Below are positions 7,583 to 13,802 of a DNA stretch of 14,566 nucleotides, piece by piece. The number at the start of each line of letters is the position of its first letter. Position 1 is the first letter of the stretch. The translations under genes and the position numbers were made by a program. The stretch is from Candidatus Apopatocola equi (GTDB lineage: Bacteria > Bacillota > Clostridia > Oscillospirales > Oscillospiraceae). The notes under the pieces are model-generated. The model searched no databases and had not been told where the DNA came from. It saw nothing but the letters and a program-made list of their open reading frames with translations. The stretch spans positions 1 through 14,566 of the forward strand of contig JAGHSH010000060.1 of assembly GCA_018065965.1 (NCBI GenBank). Direction: 5' to 3'.

Positions 7583-7611
7583 ATTCTAACATATACTGAC
7601 CGGATACGCAA
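7583..7611 (-). promoter_or_regulatory. Promoter of the structured RNA / pot operon
   Basis: On the minus strand the -35 TTGCGT (7611-7606) and -10 TAGAAT (7588-7583) are 17 nt apart. The predicted start near 7576 is about 8 nt before the RNA's closing stem. The -35 hexamer overlaps a 15-nt palindrome (7607-7621) that could be an operator. Confidence 0.7.
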
Positions 7612-7621
7612 GAGTCTTGCG
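7607..7621. promoter_or_regulatory. Palindrome overlapping the -35 box (possible operator)
   Basis: CGCAAGA-G-TCTTGCG is a perfect inverted repeat with 7-nt arms around one central base, covering most of the -35 hexamer of the minus-strand promoter. A bound regulator here would block that promoter. No cognate regulator gene is visible in the window, so the operator role is only inferred. Confidence 0.4.
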
Positions 7622-7693
7622 AAATTATTTTTGACAAAATTCCGGCCTTTTCATGCGCTTTTTTGCCTCTTTCCCATTTTCCTCCGGAATCGG

Positions 7694-7722
7694 TTGACAA
7701 TAATCCTGTTGTGTTGTAGAAT
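7694..7722 (+). promoter_or_regulatory. Sigma-A promoter for the DUF3048 lipoprotein gene
   Basis: TTGACA (7694-7699) and TAGAAT (7717-7722) are separated by 17 nt. The start would be near 7729, giving a leader of about 35 nt that contains the ribosome binding site GAGGAAAGGA. The promoter diverges from that of the pot leader RNA about 85 nt away. Confidence 0.85.
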
Positions 7723-7763
7723 GTCAGCATCAATTTTTCCTGAAGAAAGAGGAAAGGACCGTT

Positions 7764-8876
7764 ATGAAAAAATCTGTCAAACTTCTGAGCATTCTGCTCC
7801 TCATCGCTCTGCTGTGCCTGAGCGGCTGCAGCAAGCGCACCGAGACTCCCGAGGCCGCCCCCACCGAGGCGCCCGTTGAGGAGGTCACGCCCGAGCCCAC
7901 GGCCGAGCCTACTCCCGAACCCACCCCCGAGCCTACCCCTGAGCCCACCCCCGAGGTCGAGGTCGCTGCCGGCCCCGTTAATCCTCTCACCGGCGAAGCG
8001 GTGGAGAAGGACATCGCCGCCCAGCGTCCCTTTGCCGTGCAGATGAACAACCATCAGCAGGCTCTCCCCCAGTGCGGCATCTCCGCTGCCTCCATCATCT
8101 ATGAGATGCCGGAGGAAGGCATCACCCGCATGACCGCCATCTATCCCCAGGAGCCCGGCATTGACCGCATCGGCTCTATCCGCTCTGCCCGTCCCTACCA
8201 CACCGAGGTCGCCAAGAGCTACGACGCCATTTTCGTGCACTGGGGCGCCAGCACCGCCGGTGCCCAAAAGATCTATGAGATCTACTGCGGCGACGATGTG
8301 GACTTTGTGGGCAACGCCTCCGCCTACTCCTACCGCGATCCCGCCCGCGCCGACCGCGCCACCGAGCACACCGGCTTTGTCACCCTGGAGAACCTCAACA
8401 AGTTCCTGTCCGACAACAGCCGCCGCACCGAGCACGAGGGCGAGAAGGACTACGGTCTCCGCTTCAGCGCCGATGTGCAGCCCACCGGCGGCAGCGCCGA
8501 GAGCATGGCCGTGTTCTTCTGCAGCAAGGAGAGCGATTTTCGCTTTGACGCCGACAAGTCCGCCTACATCATGAGCCAGTACGGCGGCACCCAGTATGTG
8601 GACGGCGACACCAACGAGCCCGTTTACTTCAAGAACGTCATCTTCCTGCGCGCCGGCATTGCCGATGAGAGCGGTCTGGCCTCCATCGCCCTGCAGAACG
8701 CCGGCGGCGAGGGCATCTTCTGCTGCAACGGCAAGCAGGAGCCCATCACCTGGAAGCACAACGGCTATGAGGACTGCTTCCGCTACTACCGCGCCGACGG
8801 CAGCGAGCTGGAGCTGGGCATCGGCCGCAGCTACATCGCCATCATCTCCTATGCCGATGCGCTGAACATTCAGTAA
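7764..8876 (+). CDS. DUF3048 (YerB-like) lipoprotein
   Basis: This 370-aa exported lipoprotein starts MKKSVKLLSI and has the lipobox LSGC, lipidated at Cys22. Residues about 30-66 form a Thr-Pro-Glu-rich spacer with TPEP repeats, probably extending the domain away from the membrane through the cell wall. The rest matches the DUF3048 pattern: NPLTGEAV, RPFAVQMNNHQQALPQCGIS, IYEMPEEGITRM, RIGSIRSARPYH and FVHWGAS, with a C-terminal part ending YIAIISYADAL. B. subtilis YerB is the best-known relative; the biochemical function is not established. It has its own promoter and is followed by a strong terminator, so it is probably monocistronic. Confidence 0.88.
   Translation: MKKSVKLLSILLLIALLCLSGCSKRTETPEAAPTEAPVEEVTPEPTAEPTPEPTPEPTPEPTPEVEVAAGPVNPLTGEAVEKDIAAQRPFAVQMNNHQQALPQCGISAASIIYEMPEEGITRMTAIYPQEPGIDRIGSIRSARPYHTEVAKSYDAIFVHWGASTAGAQKIYEIYCGDDVDFVGNASAYSYRDPARADRATEHTGFVTLENLNKFLSDNSRRTEHEGEKDYGLRFSADVQPTGGSAESMAVFFCSKESDFRFDADKSAYIMSQYGGTQYVDGDTNEPVYFKNVIFLRAGIADESGLASIALQNAGGEGIFCCNGKQEPITWKHNGYEDCFRYYRADGSELELGIGRSYIAIISYADALNIQ
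7887..7955 (+). repeat. Tandem TPEP-encoding repeat
   Basis: Imperfect 12-nt units (ACCCCCGAGCCT and variants) encode TPEP several times within the lipoprotein spacer. The synonymous changes between units suggest older expansion and some selection on the peptide. Unit number may vary between strains through replication slippage. Confidence 0.75.
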
Positions 8877-8891
8877 GATACCGGACATTTC

Positions 8892-8922
8892 AGCCGGGGC
8901 CTCCGCGGCCCCGGCTTTTCTT
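8892..8922 (+). terminator. Intrinsic terminator after the DUF3048 gene
   Basis: AGCCGGGGCC (8892-8901), loop TCCGC and GGCCCCGGCT (8907-8916) make a 10-bp GC-rich stem followed by TTTTCTT. The next gene starts 15 nt later, so its transcription needs read-through or a promoter not recognised here. Confidence 0.88.
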
Positions 8923-8936
8923 ATGAGGAAAAAGCT

Positions 8937-9185
8937 ATGAACAAAGACTGCGCCGTGCCCTGCCGGGGCTGCGGCAGCTGCACGCTGAACTGCCCGTCGG
9001 GGCTGGACATCCCCTTTCTGATGGAGGCTTATAATCTCTACCGACGGACGGGCGAGCGGAGCGGGGAGCTGTATGCCTCCCTTGCCCGCAATCCGAAGCT
9101 CTGTCTCCAGTGCGCCCACTGCGCGGAGCTCTGCCCCGAGAGCATCGACATTCCCGGCACGGTCCGGCTTCTGAGTGTGCTATGA
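8937..9185 (+). CDS. Two-[4Fe-4S] ferredoxin-like protein
   Basis: The 82-aa protein has two classical cluster motifs: C9-x2-C12-x2-C15-x3-C19-P (CRGCGSCTLNCP) and C56-x2-C59-x2-C62-x3-C66-P (CLQCAHCAELCP). They are separated by a 36-residue helical stretch (FLMEAYNLYRRTG). The motifs plus GLDIP and SIDIPGTV closely resemble the C-terminal iron-sulfur tail of COG1453-type aldo/keto reductases, so it may be a stand-alone version of that domain. AGGAAAA lies upstream of the ATG. Its TGA overlaps the ung ATG (ATGA), which implies coupled translation. An electron-transfer role is a family-level inference; the redox partner is unknown. Confidence 0.8.
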   Translation: MNKDCAVPCRGCGSCTLNCPSGLDIPFLMEAYNLYRRTGERSGELYASLARNPKLCLQCAHCAELCPESIDIPGTVRLLSVL

Positions 9186-9826
9186 AAGATTTCGACTTTT
9201 ACGGCTGGAACGCCCTGCTGGAGGGCGAGCGGAGCAAGCCCTATTACGGAAAGCTCCTGGCCTCCGTGGAGGCGGCCTATGCCTCCGCCACAGTCTATCC
9301 GCCCCGGGAGCAGCTCTTTACCGCTCTGCGGCTGACCCCGCCGGAGCGCACCCGCTGCGTGATTCTGGGGCAGGATCCCTACCACGAGCCCAATCAGGCC
9401 ATGGGGCTGGCCTTTTCCGTGCCGGACGGCACGCCGCTGCCGCCCTCCCTGCGCAATATCTATAAGGAGCTGGAATCCGATCTGGGCGTCGTCCGCACCG
9501 GCGGCGATCTGACGGATTGGGCGCAGCAGGGGGTGCTGCTGCTCAACGCCACCCTGAGCGTGGAGCAGGGCCGCGCCAACAGCCACGCCTCCTTCGGCTG
9601 GCAGAAGCTCACCGACGCGGTGATCCTCGCCGCGGCCTCGCTGCCCCAAAAGCCCGTGTTCGTCCTCTGGGGCGGCTACGCCGGAAAAAAGGCGGCTCTG
9701 CTGCCCCCCGACACCCCCGTGCTGCTCTCCGCCCACCCCAGTCCCCTCTCCGCCTACCGGGGCTTTTTCGGCTCCCGTCCCTTCTCCCGGGTCAACGCCC
9801 TGCTCTCCGAGCCCATACGCTGGTAA
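9182..9826 (+). CDS. ung: Uracil-DNA glycosylase, family 1
   Basis: The enzyme is 214 aa, starting MKDFDFYGWN. It excises uracil from DNA to begin base-excision repair after cytosine deamination or dUTP incorporation. Visible motifs are the water-activating loop GQDPYH (63-68, catalytic Asp65), the uracil-stacking segment GLAFSV (Phe78), Asn122 in LLLNATLSV for uracil recognition, and the DNA-intercalation loop HPSPLSA (185-191, His185). The start at 9182 is set by the ATGA overlap with the ferredoxin-like gene and by protein length; upstream starts would run through the ferredoxin frame. Family-1 enzymes do not themselves contain an iron-sulfur cluster. Confidence 0.95.
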   Translation: MKDFDFYGWNALLEGERSKPYYGKLLASVEAAYASATVYPPREQLFTALRLTPPERTRCVILGQDPYHEPNQAMGLAFSVPDGTPLPPSLRNIYKELESDLGVVRTGGDLTDWAQQGVLLLNATLSVEQGRANSHASFGWQKLTDAVILAAASLPQKPVFVLWGGYAGKKAALLPPDTPVLLSAHPSPLSAYRGFFGSRPFSRVNALLSEPIRW

Positions 9827-9843
9827 GAGGCAAAAAATAATTC

Positions 9844-9872
9844 TTTACTCTTTCTTCGGAGTGTGGTATAAT
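9844..9872 (+). promoter_or_regulatory. Promoter of the smpB-ppi-ssrA locus
   Basis: TTTACT (9844-9849) and a perfect TATAAT (9867-9872) are 17 nt apart, with TG one base before the -10 (extended -10). It lies just after ung, and the start near 9879 gives a leader of about 37 nt before smpB. Confidence 0.8.
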
Positions 9873-9915
9873 ATGCCCCGCTCTAAAGGCAGAATGAACC
9901 GGGGAGGTGAAGCTC

Positions 9916-10386
9916 ATGCCCAGAGAAAAAGGCACCAAGCAGATCGCGGCCAACAAAAAAGCCTTTCATGACTACTATGTGCTGGAGCGCTTTGAAGCCG
10001 GCATCGAGCTTTTCGGTACCGAGGTCAAGTCCGTCCGGGAGGGCGCCGTGAACCTGAAGGACAGCTTCTGCACCGTCAAGGACGGTCAGCTCACGGCCAG
10101 AGGTCTGCACATATCCCCTTACGAAAAGGGCAACCTGTTCAATAAGGATCCCATGCGTCCCAAGCGGCTGCTGATGCACCACCGGGAGATCGTCAAGCTG
10201 GGCGAAAAGCTCGCGCAGGAGGGTCTGGCGCTCGTTCCCCTCTCGCTGTATTTCAAAGACAGTCGGGTGAAGGTGGAGCTGGGGCTGTGCAAGGGCAAAA
10301 AGCTCTATGACAAGCGCGAGAGCGAGCTGGACAGGCAGGCCAAGCGCGACATTGACAGAACCATGAAAGAAAGGAATTACCGATAA
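9916..10386 (+). CDS. smpB: SsrA-binding protein SmpB
   Basis: SmpB binds tmRNA and delivers it to stalled ribosomes for trans-translation. The 156-aa protein starts MPREKGTKQI. It shows the SmpB core NKKAFHDYYVLERFEAGIEL, GTEVKSVREG, an OB-fold body and the basic C-terminal tail KGKKLYDKRESELDRQAKR that enters the empty mRNA channel. ATG 9916 is preferred over the in-frame GTG at 9907 because GGGGAGG (9901-9907) lies 8 nt upstream. Its stop codon overlaps the next ATG (TAATG). tmRNA itself lies one gene downstream. Confidence 0.96.
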   Translation: MPREKGTKQIAANKKAFHDYYVLERFEAGIELFGTEVKSVREGAVNLKDSFCTVKDGQLTARGLHISPYEKGNLFNKDPMRPKRLLMHHREIVKLGEKLAQEGLALVPLSLYFKDSRVKVELGLCKGKKLYDKRESELDRQAKRDIDRTMKERNYR

Positions 10387-10904
10387 TGTCCAATCCTGTT
10401 GTTACCATCGAGATGGCCGACGGCGGCATCATCAAGGCGGAGCTGTATCCCGACATTGCTCCCCAGAGTGTTTATAACTTCGTTTCTCTCATCAACAAGG
10501 GCTTTTATAACGGCCTGATCTTCCACCGGGTCATCAAGGGCTTCATGATCCAGGGCGGCGATCCCAAGGGCAACGGCACCGGCGGCCCCGGCTACCACAT
10601 CAAGGGCGAGTTCCGCTCCAATCTGGTGCAGAACAAGCTCCACCACGGCCCCGGCGTGCTTTCCATGGCCCGTGCCTACGCGCCCAACAGCGCCGGCAGC
10701 CAGTTCTTCATCATGCACAAGGATGCCCCCCATCTGGACGGCGACTATGCCGCCTTCGGCAAGGTCATCGAGGGCATGGATGTGGTGAACCGCATTGCCG
10801 AGTGCCGCACCGGCGTCAACGACAAGCCGCTGGAGCCCCAGGTCATGAAGACCGTCACCGTGGATACCTTCGGCGTGGAGTATCCCGAGCCCAAGCACAT
10901 GTAA
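10386..10904 (+). CDS. Cyclophilin-type peptidyl-prolyl cis-trans isomerase
   Basis: The 172-aa protein has no signal peptide, so it is likely cytoplasmic. Cyclophilin active-site segments are clear: FHRVIKGFMIQGGDP (catalytic Arg48 and Gln56), LSMARAYAPNSAGSQFFI and LDGDYAAFGKVIEGM. It catalyses proline isomerisation during protein folding. It overlaps smpB by one base and is part of the same transcript, placed between smpB and ssrA. It could be called ppiB-like, but paralogues are common, so no symbol is given. Confidence 0.94.
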   Translation: MSNPVVTIEMADGGIIKAELYPDIAPQSVYNFVSLINKGFYNGLIFHRVIKGFMIQGGDPKGNGTGGPGYHIKGEFRSNLVQNKLHHGPGVLSMARAYAPNSAGSQFFIMHKDAPHLDGDYAAFGKVIEGMDVVNRIAECRTGVNDKPLEPQVMKTVTVDTFGVEYPEPKHM

Positions 10905-10911
10905 GAAATTC

Positions 10912-10949
10912 CCGCGAAAGCGGATTTCACGGCCGCGCTGAGCGCGGCC
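10912..10949 (+). other. Two adjacent hairpins directly upstream of tmRNA
   Basis: CCGC-GAAA-GCGG (10912-10923) is followed by an 8-bp stem GGCCGCGC-TGA-GCGCGGCC (10931-10949). Neither has a T run, so they are poor intrinsic terminators. The second ends 6 nt before the tmRNA 5' end. No promoter was recognised between the cyclophilin gene and ssrA, so these may protect or help process a common smpB-ppi-ssrA transcript. That role is inference. Confidence 0.5.
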
Positions 10950-10955
10950 TCATAT

Positions 10956-11319
10956 GGGGGCGTCCCGGTTTCGACGGGGACGCGGAGATTGGAGTAGCGG
11001 GCGGATGCGCCTACCATCCATAAAATGGGCAATTATAAATTAAAGAACAACGATAACGTCGTTCTGGCCGCGGCCTAAGCCGTGACCCGTCTCCCCCGGG
11101 AGTGCCTCGGCCCGGGTGTGAGGCGTCGATCAGAGGCGGACGTGCGTGCGCAAAGCTTTGAGCGCACCATGCATCATGAAGCTACCTGAGCCGGGGGTTT
11201 GTTGTCTGTCCGCCGGGGAAGGGAACAGGGATGCAGAATCCCGCAACAAGCAACTGCGCCCGGAGAAGCTCCCTTTGAAGTGTTTTCGGACAGGGGTTCG
11301 ACTCCCCTCGCCTCCACCA
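10956..11319 (+). ncRNA. ssrA: tmRNA (transfer-messenger RNA)
   Basis: The 5' end GGGGGCG pairs with CGCCTCC (11309-11315) before an encoded A-CCA (11316-11319), forming the alanine-type acceptor stem with a G.U at the third pair, the alanyl-tRNA synthetase identity element. The T arm GGGGTTCGACTCCCC is intact. GGTTTCGACGGGG near the 5' end is a standard tmRNA signature. The tag frame most likely reads GNYKLKNNDNVVLAAA from GGC at 11028 to the TAA at 11076-11078; the exact resume codon is inferred. With SmpB it frees stalled ribosomes and tags nascent chains for proteolysis. It is a one-piece tmRNA of 364 nt, the usual size. Confidence 0.96.
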
Positions 11320-11321
11320 AT

Positions 11322-11367
11322 ACAAGACGATCCGAACCTCAGACCGATCGGTCAGGGGTTCGGATTT
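11322..11367. repeat. Direct repeat, left copy (att-like, at the ssrA 3' end)
   Basis: These 46 nt match 13675-13720 at 42 positions; the four differences are all transitions. It begins 3 nt after the CCA of tmRNA. The two copies bracket the AT-rich PIN-domain gene, as expected for attachment-site duplication when an element integrates at ssrA. It also contains the tmRNA terminator, so an alternative is a reused terminator sequence. Confidence 0.65.
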
Positions 11368-11370
11368 TTT
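11330..11370 (+). terminator. tmRNA terminator (first copy of a duplicated hairpin)
   Basis: ATCCGAACC (11330-11338) pairs with GGTTCGGAT (11357-11365). A second stem inside it, GACC-GATC-GGTC, makes a long two-part hairpin, followed by TTTTTT (11365-11370). The same unit recurs 2,353 bp downstream. Confidence 0.85.
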
Positions 11371-11380
11371 GTTTATCTGA

Positions 11381-11403
11381 AAGCTATATCGTATTGATAG
11401 CTT
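11381..11403. repeat. Inverted repeat AAGCTAT/ATAGCTT
   Basis: AAGCTAT (11381-11387) and ATAGCTT (11397-11403) form a 7-nt inverted repeat just inside the left direct repeat, next to the terminator hairpin of the PIN-like gene. It could be a recombinase binding arm or part of a compound terminator; nothing in the sequence decides. Confidence 0.35.
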
Positions 11404-11404
11404 G

Positions 11405-11430
11405 GGAGCCGTGCATCGCTGCACGGCTCC
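11405..11430. terminator. Perfect 11-bp hairpin after the PIN-domain gene
   Basis: GGAGCCGTGCA (11405-11415), loop TCGC and TGCACGGCTCC (11420-11430) end 3 nt from the TAA of the minus-strand gene. The position fits a terminator for that gene, although the minus-strand sequence after the stem (AAGCTATCAAT) is not T-rich, so efficiency is uncertain. Confidence 0.6.
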
Positions 11431-11433
11431 TTA

Positions 11434-13449
11434 TTACTTTGCTTTATTTGATTTTATGAACAAATAGCAAAACACAAGCACAGACTTGAGCCCTTGTTGT
11501 ATTTTTTGACATTTCATTATCCAGCTAATTAGCAGAACAAAGCATCCTGTGATAAAAACCAACAAATTGATTGTCGATCCGGTATTAGTCCAAAACGAGG
11601 CAATCCAATCCCACTTAATTGCTGGTATCAACCTATCCAATACAAACGGTATCGCTGTAATAATAAAACCGATTGCTGTTGTGAGATATTTTTGGCATTT
11701 TTGTATTACGGTCTCGGCGAATTCATTTGCTTTGTTCCGCTGATCTTGTTCAGCATTATCCCTGGCTTCGATTGCTTGTGTAAGTCTCGTCACTTCTTTT
11801 TGCAAGTTTGTGTTCTCTCCGCGTAAACCCTCAATAATCACTTCGCGATCTTCAACCTTTTGTTGAAGGGTTTCATTTTCTTTTCGGATCTCATTTACTC
11901 TGGTGTGCTCTAATTCCTCAAGGGTTTTTCTATAAGTAACAGGCAGTTTTTCATTGATGGTATACAGGCGAGCAAAAGTCTGGCTCTGCTTTAAGTAAGA
12001 AACCTTGTCTTTAGAATATTTCTTAGCTTTCCTTTCGGTATTAAGAGCTTGAACAAATTCCTGAATCTCTGTTTTGGTCGGTTGAACTGCACCATAACAA
12101 TACGCGAGCATCAGGACCCTGTTCGATTGAAGATAATCTATCCTCTCTCCAAGGGATAAAAAAGTTGACAAATATTCCGCTGTCATTCCAATTGGCATTT
12201 TCCCAGCCGCTACTTCATTACCCTTTGTGTTTTGAGCTGCTCTGAGAATTGCTGTGTTGGTTGTAAGAAATAACACTGTAATATCGTCGACCCTGTCTGT
12301 AGAGAAATCTCCCCTGGCACGATAGCACATGGTGATTGACCTTACATCAACTTCAATACTATCATCGCACTCCGATTCATCAAATTGAGGATTGGCTTTT
12401 TTGTACTCTTGAATTACATTATCCTTAAGCTCATGGTAATCTATTTGAAATTGATCGGTTTCACTATCATAGTCATGTTCCTCAATGACAAAATTATATG
12501 CATCCTCTGAATTGTGTAGCAGGTCATAAAGTAATTCAGAGATGTACACATCAGTGTATTTGGCTGGATTGCGGTAGAACTCTTTAGCAACCCGACTTGC
12601 CTTTGCTATATCAAACTTACTTGATTTACAAATGCTCTGCGCATTTCGGATTATTTGCTCTATCTCAGTTTTTACATGATCAAAGAGAACTAACCTACCT
12701 CCTCTTTCCTTAATCTGTACGACAAGCGTTTTGGTAAGGCGCTCCCAATATTCGCCCTCTAACCCCATCAATCTTAAGACAAAGCGTGTATCCAGAAAAA
12801 TACTTGCATTGTTACGAAACGAAATGTTGTGCTCCTCTCCGGAGGACACCACGCGCCAAAGAATGTCACTAACAGCAAGCTTGTTAATCTCGTCAACAAT
12901 TTCAGGGCAGTTCGCTTCAGCATATAAAACGAAATCGTTTAGTGCAACTTTGTATGCGGTATTGGCTGTAGTCTTTGCTCCACCTTCTCCCCCATAGGTG
13001 GCAGTATCACATACACTTTGTATTAAGTGGAAAACAGCATCAGTTAATTCATCTTCCGAAGGAGCAGGAATCCCTATTTCGGTTGTAAGATACTCATTGC
13101 ATTTCCTTTTTAGTGATTCAAAACTGGATAATGCTTCTTTGGTGAATTCCGAAAAGCTATGAGTTCTTATTTTTTGGGTATTGGAAACAAACGTTTTGCT
13201 GGCCAGGTCCTGATAGACAAACTCTGATTGTATAATATGTGACAACAGATTTCGAAATACCATTTCATCCAATGTAAAATTATATTGGGTGGCAAAATCC
13301 GTAAGGATTCTGTCGGCATCTTCTAACGAATCATATTTATTGCGATCAATTAGGTATACAATATAAGGAATAAAGATCGCTGTAGTATCCAACTTGAAAA
13401 CACCAGACCTTATTGCAACATATTCTTCTAATGTTGAAGCAATGTTCAT
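11434..13449 (-). CDS. PIN-like nuclease, coiled-coil, C-terminal membrane protein (putative defence effector)
   Basis: The protein is 671 aa from ATG 13449, chosen because GGAGG lies 8 nt upstream; ATG 13464 has only a weak site. An N-terminal helical region of unknown type (1-205) leads into a PIN-like core. SIFLDTRFVLRLMGLEG holds Asp220, LVLFDHVKTEIEQII holds Glu262/264, VDVRSI holds Asp368, and VDDITVLFLTTNTAIL holds Asp388/389. This order of acidic residues and strands matches PIN RNases. Next come a coiled coil (about 508-585) and two membrane helices (588-611 IGFIITAIPFVLD..., 626-645 LLVFITGCFVLLISW) with a short basic tail. It is AT-rich, unlike its neighbours, and lies alone between direct repeats beside ssrA. 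A membrane-anchored RNase acting in phage defence is inference; no named family was recognised with certainty. Confidence 0.7.
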   Translation of the reverse strand: MNIASTLEEYVAIRSGVFKLDTTAIFIPYIVYLIDRNKYDSLEDADRILTDFATQYNFTLDEMVFRNLLSHIIQSEFVYQDLASKTFVSNTQKIRTHSFSEFTKEALSSFESLKRKCNEYLTTEIGIPAPSEDELTDAVFHLIQSVCDTATYGGEGGAKTTANTAYKVALNDFVLYAEANCPEIVDEINKLAVSDILWRVVSSGEEHNISFRNNASIFLDTRFVLRLMGLEGEYWERLTKTLVVQIKERGGRLVLFDHVKTEIEQIIRNAQSICKSSKFDIAKASRVAKEFYRNPAKYTDVYISELLYDLLHNSEDAYNFVIEEHDYDSETDQFQIDYHELKDNVIQEYKKANPQFDESECDDSIEVDVRSITMCYRARGDFSTDRVDDITVLFLTTNTAILRAAQNTKGNEVAAGKMPIGMTAEYLSTFLSLGERIDYLQSNRVLMLAYCYGAVQPTKTEIQEFVQALNTERKAKKYSKDKVSYLKQSQTFARLYTINEKLPVTYRKTLEELEHTRVNEIRKENETLQQKVEDREVIIEGLRGENTNLQKEVTRLTQAIEARDNAEQDQRNKANEFAETVIQKCQKYLTTAIGFIITAIPFVLDRLIPAIKWDWIASFWTNTGSTINLLVFITGCFVLLISWIMKCQKIQQGLKSVLVFCYLFIKSNKAK

Positions 13450-13485
13450 AATTAATGCCTCCATTTCTCTTTGTTGGGCATAACA

Positions 13486-13514
13486 ATCATACTACATTAT
13501 GAAAGCTTTAGCAA
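13486..13514 (-). promoter_or_regulatory. Promoter of the PIN-domain gene
   Basis: On the minus strand TTGCTA (13514-13509) and TATGAT (13491-13486) are 17 nt apart, giving a short leader of about 30 nt before ATG 13449. This means the gene can be expressed independently of flanking transcripts. Confidence 0.65.
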
Positions 13515-13674
13515 GCACTAAGCATAAAGGAGGCAGCAATCAAGTGTAATTACATCATCAGCGTACACTGTTCAGTATAATCAATACTATACGGATATTC
13601 GTCTTTCTGTTCCCGGGGAAAAAACAGCACTTCATGATTAGGCATTCTCTGAGAGCATAGAAAATCCATACCAA
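13515..13674. other. Non-coding AT-rich remainder of the island
   Basis: Between the PIN-gene promoter and the right direct repeat no convincing gene was found. One short minus-strand open frame (13550-13735) reads through the hairpin repeat and has no ribosome binding site. A small inverted repeat AGTAT/ATACT occurs near 13573-13587. The base composition is like the PIN gene, so this belongs to the inserted segment. Confidence 0.5.
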
Positions 13675-13720
13675 ACAAGATAATCCGAACCTTAGACCAA
13701 TCGGTCAGGGGTTCGGATTT
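13675..13720. repeat. Direct repeat, right copy (att-like)
   Basis: The copy is 42/46 identical to 11322-11367. It retains the hairpin AATCCGAACC (13682-13691) / GGTTCGGATT (13710-13719) with inner GACC-AATC-GGTC, followed by TCTTCTTT, so it could still terminate plus-strand transcription. No tmRNA precedes it, which fits a displaced attachment site rather than a gene terminator. GC-rich host sequence resumes shortly after. Confidence 0.65.
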
Positions 13721-13740
13721 CTTCTTTCCCTCCATTCCGA

Positions 13741-13769
13741 TTGACAGATAACTGGAAATTCGTTACAAT
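13741..13769 (+). promoter_or_regulatory. Sigma-A promoter of the aldo/keto reductase gene
   Basis: A perfect TTGACA (13741-13746) and TACAAT (13764-13769) are 17 nt apart. The start near 13776 leaves a leader of about 27 nt containing GGAGGAG. It begins 21 nt after the right direct repeat, so the gene kept its promoter despite the insertion. Confidence 0.85.
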
Positions 13770-13802
13770 AGCCCTTGAAATAACTGTTTCGGAGGAGCAT
13801 CC

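Noticed and set aside
7631..7659. TTGACA at 7631 as a promoter
   Set aside because: No -10 like sequence occurs 16-18 nt downstream (TGCGCT is present). The pair at 7694-7722 is far better.
7527..9119. 530-codon minus-strand frame opposite the DUF3048 gene and ferredoxin gene
   Set aside because: Its translation is Ala/Gly/Val-rich and antisense to a confident lipoprotein. It also runs through the promoter region and structured RNA.
13550..13735. 61-codon minus-strand frame in the island
   Set aside because: It starts next to and reads through the hairpin repeat, has no Shine-Dalgarno, and its N-terminal peptide (KKSEPLTDWSKVRI) is simply the translated repeat; the same peptide type appears opposite the tmRNA terminator.
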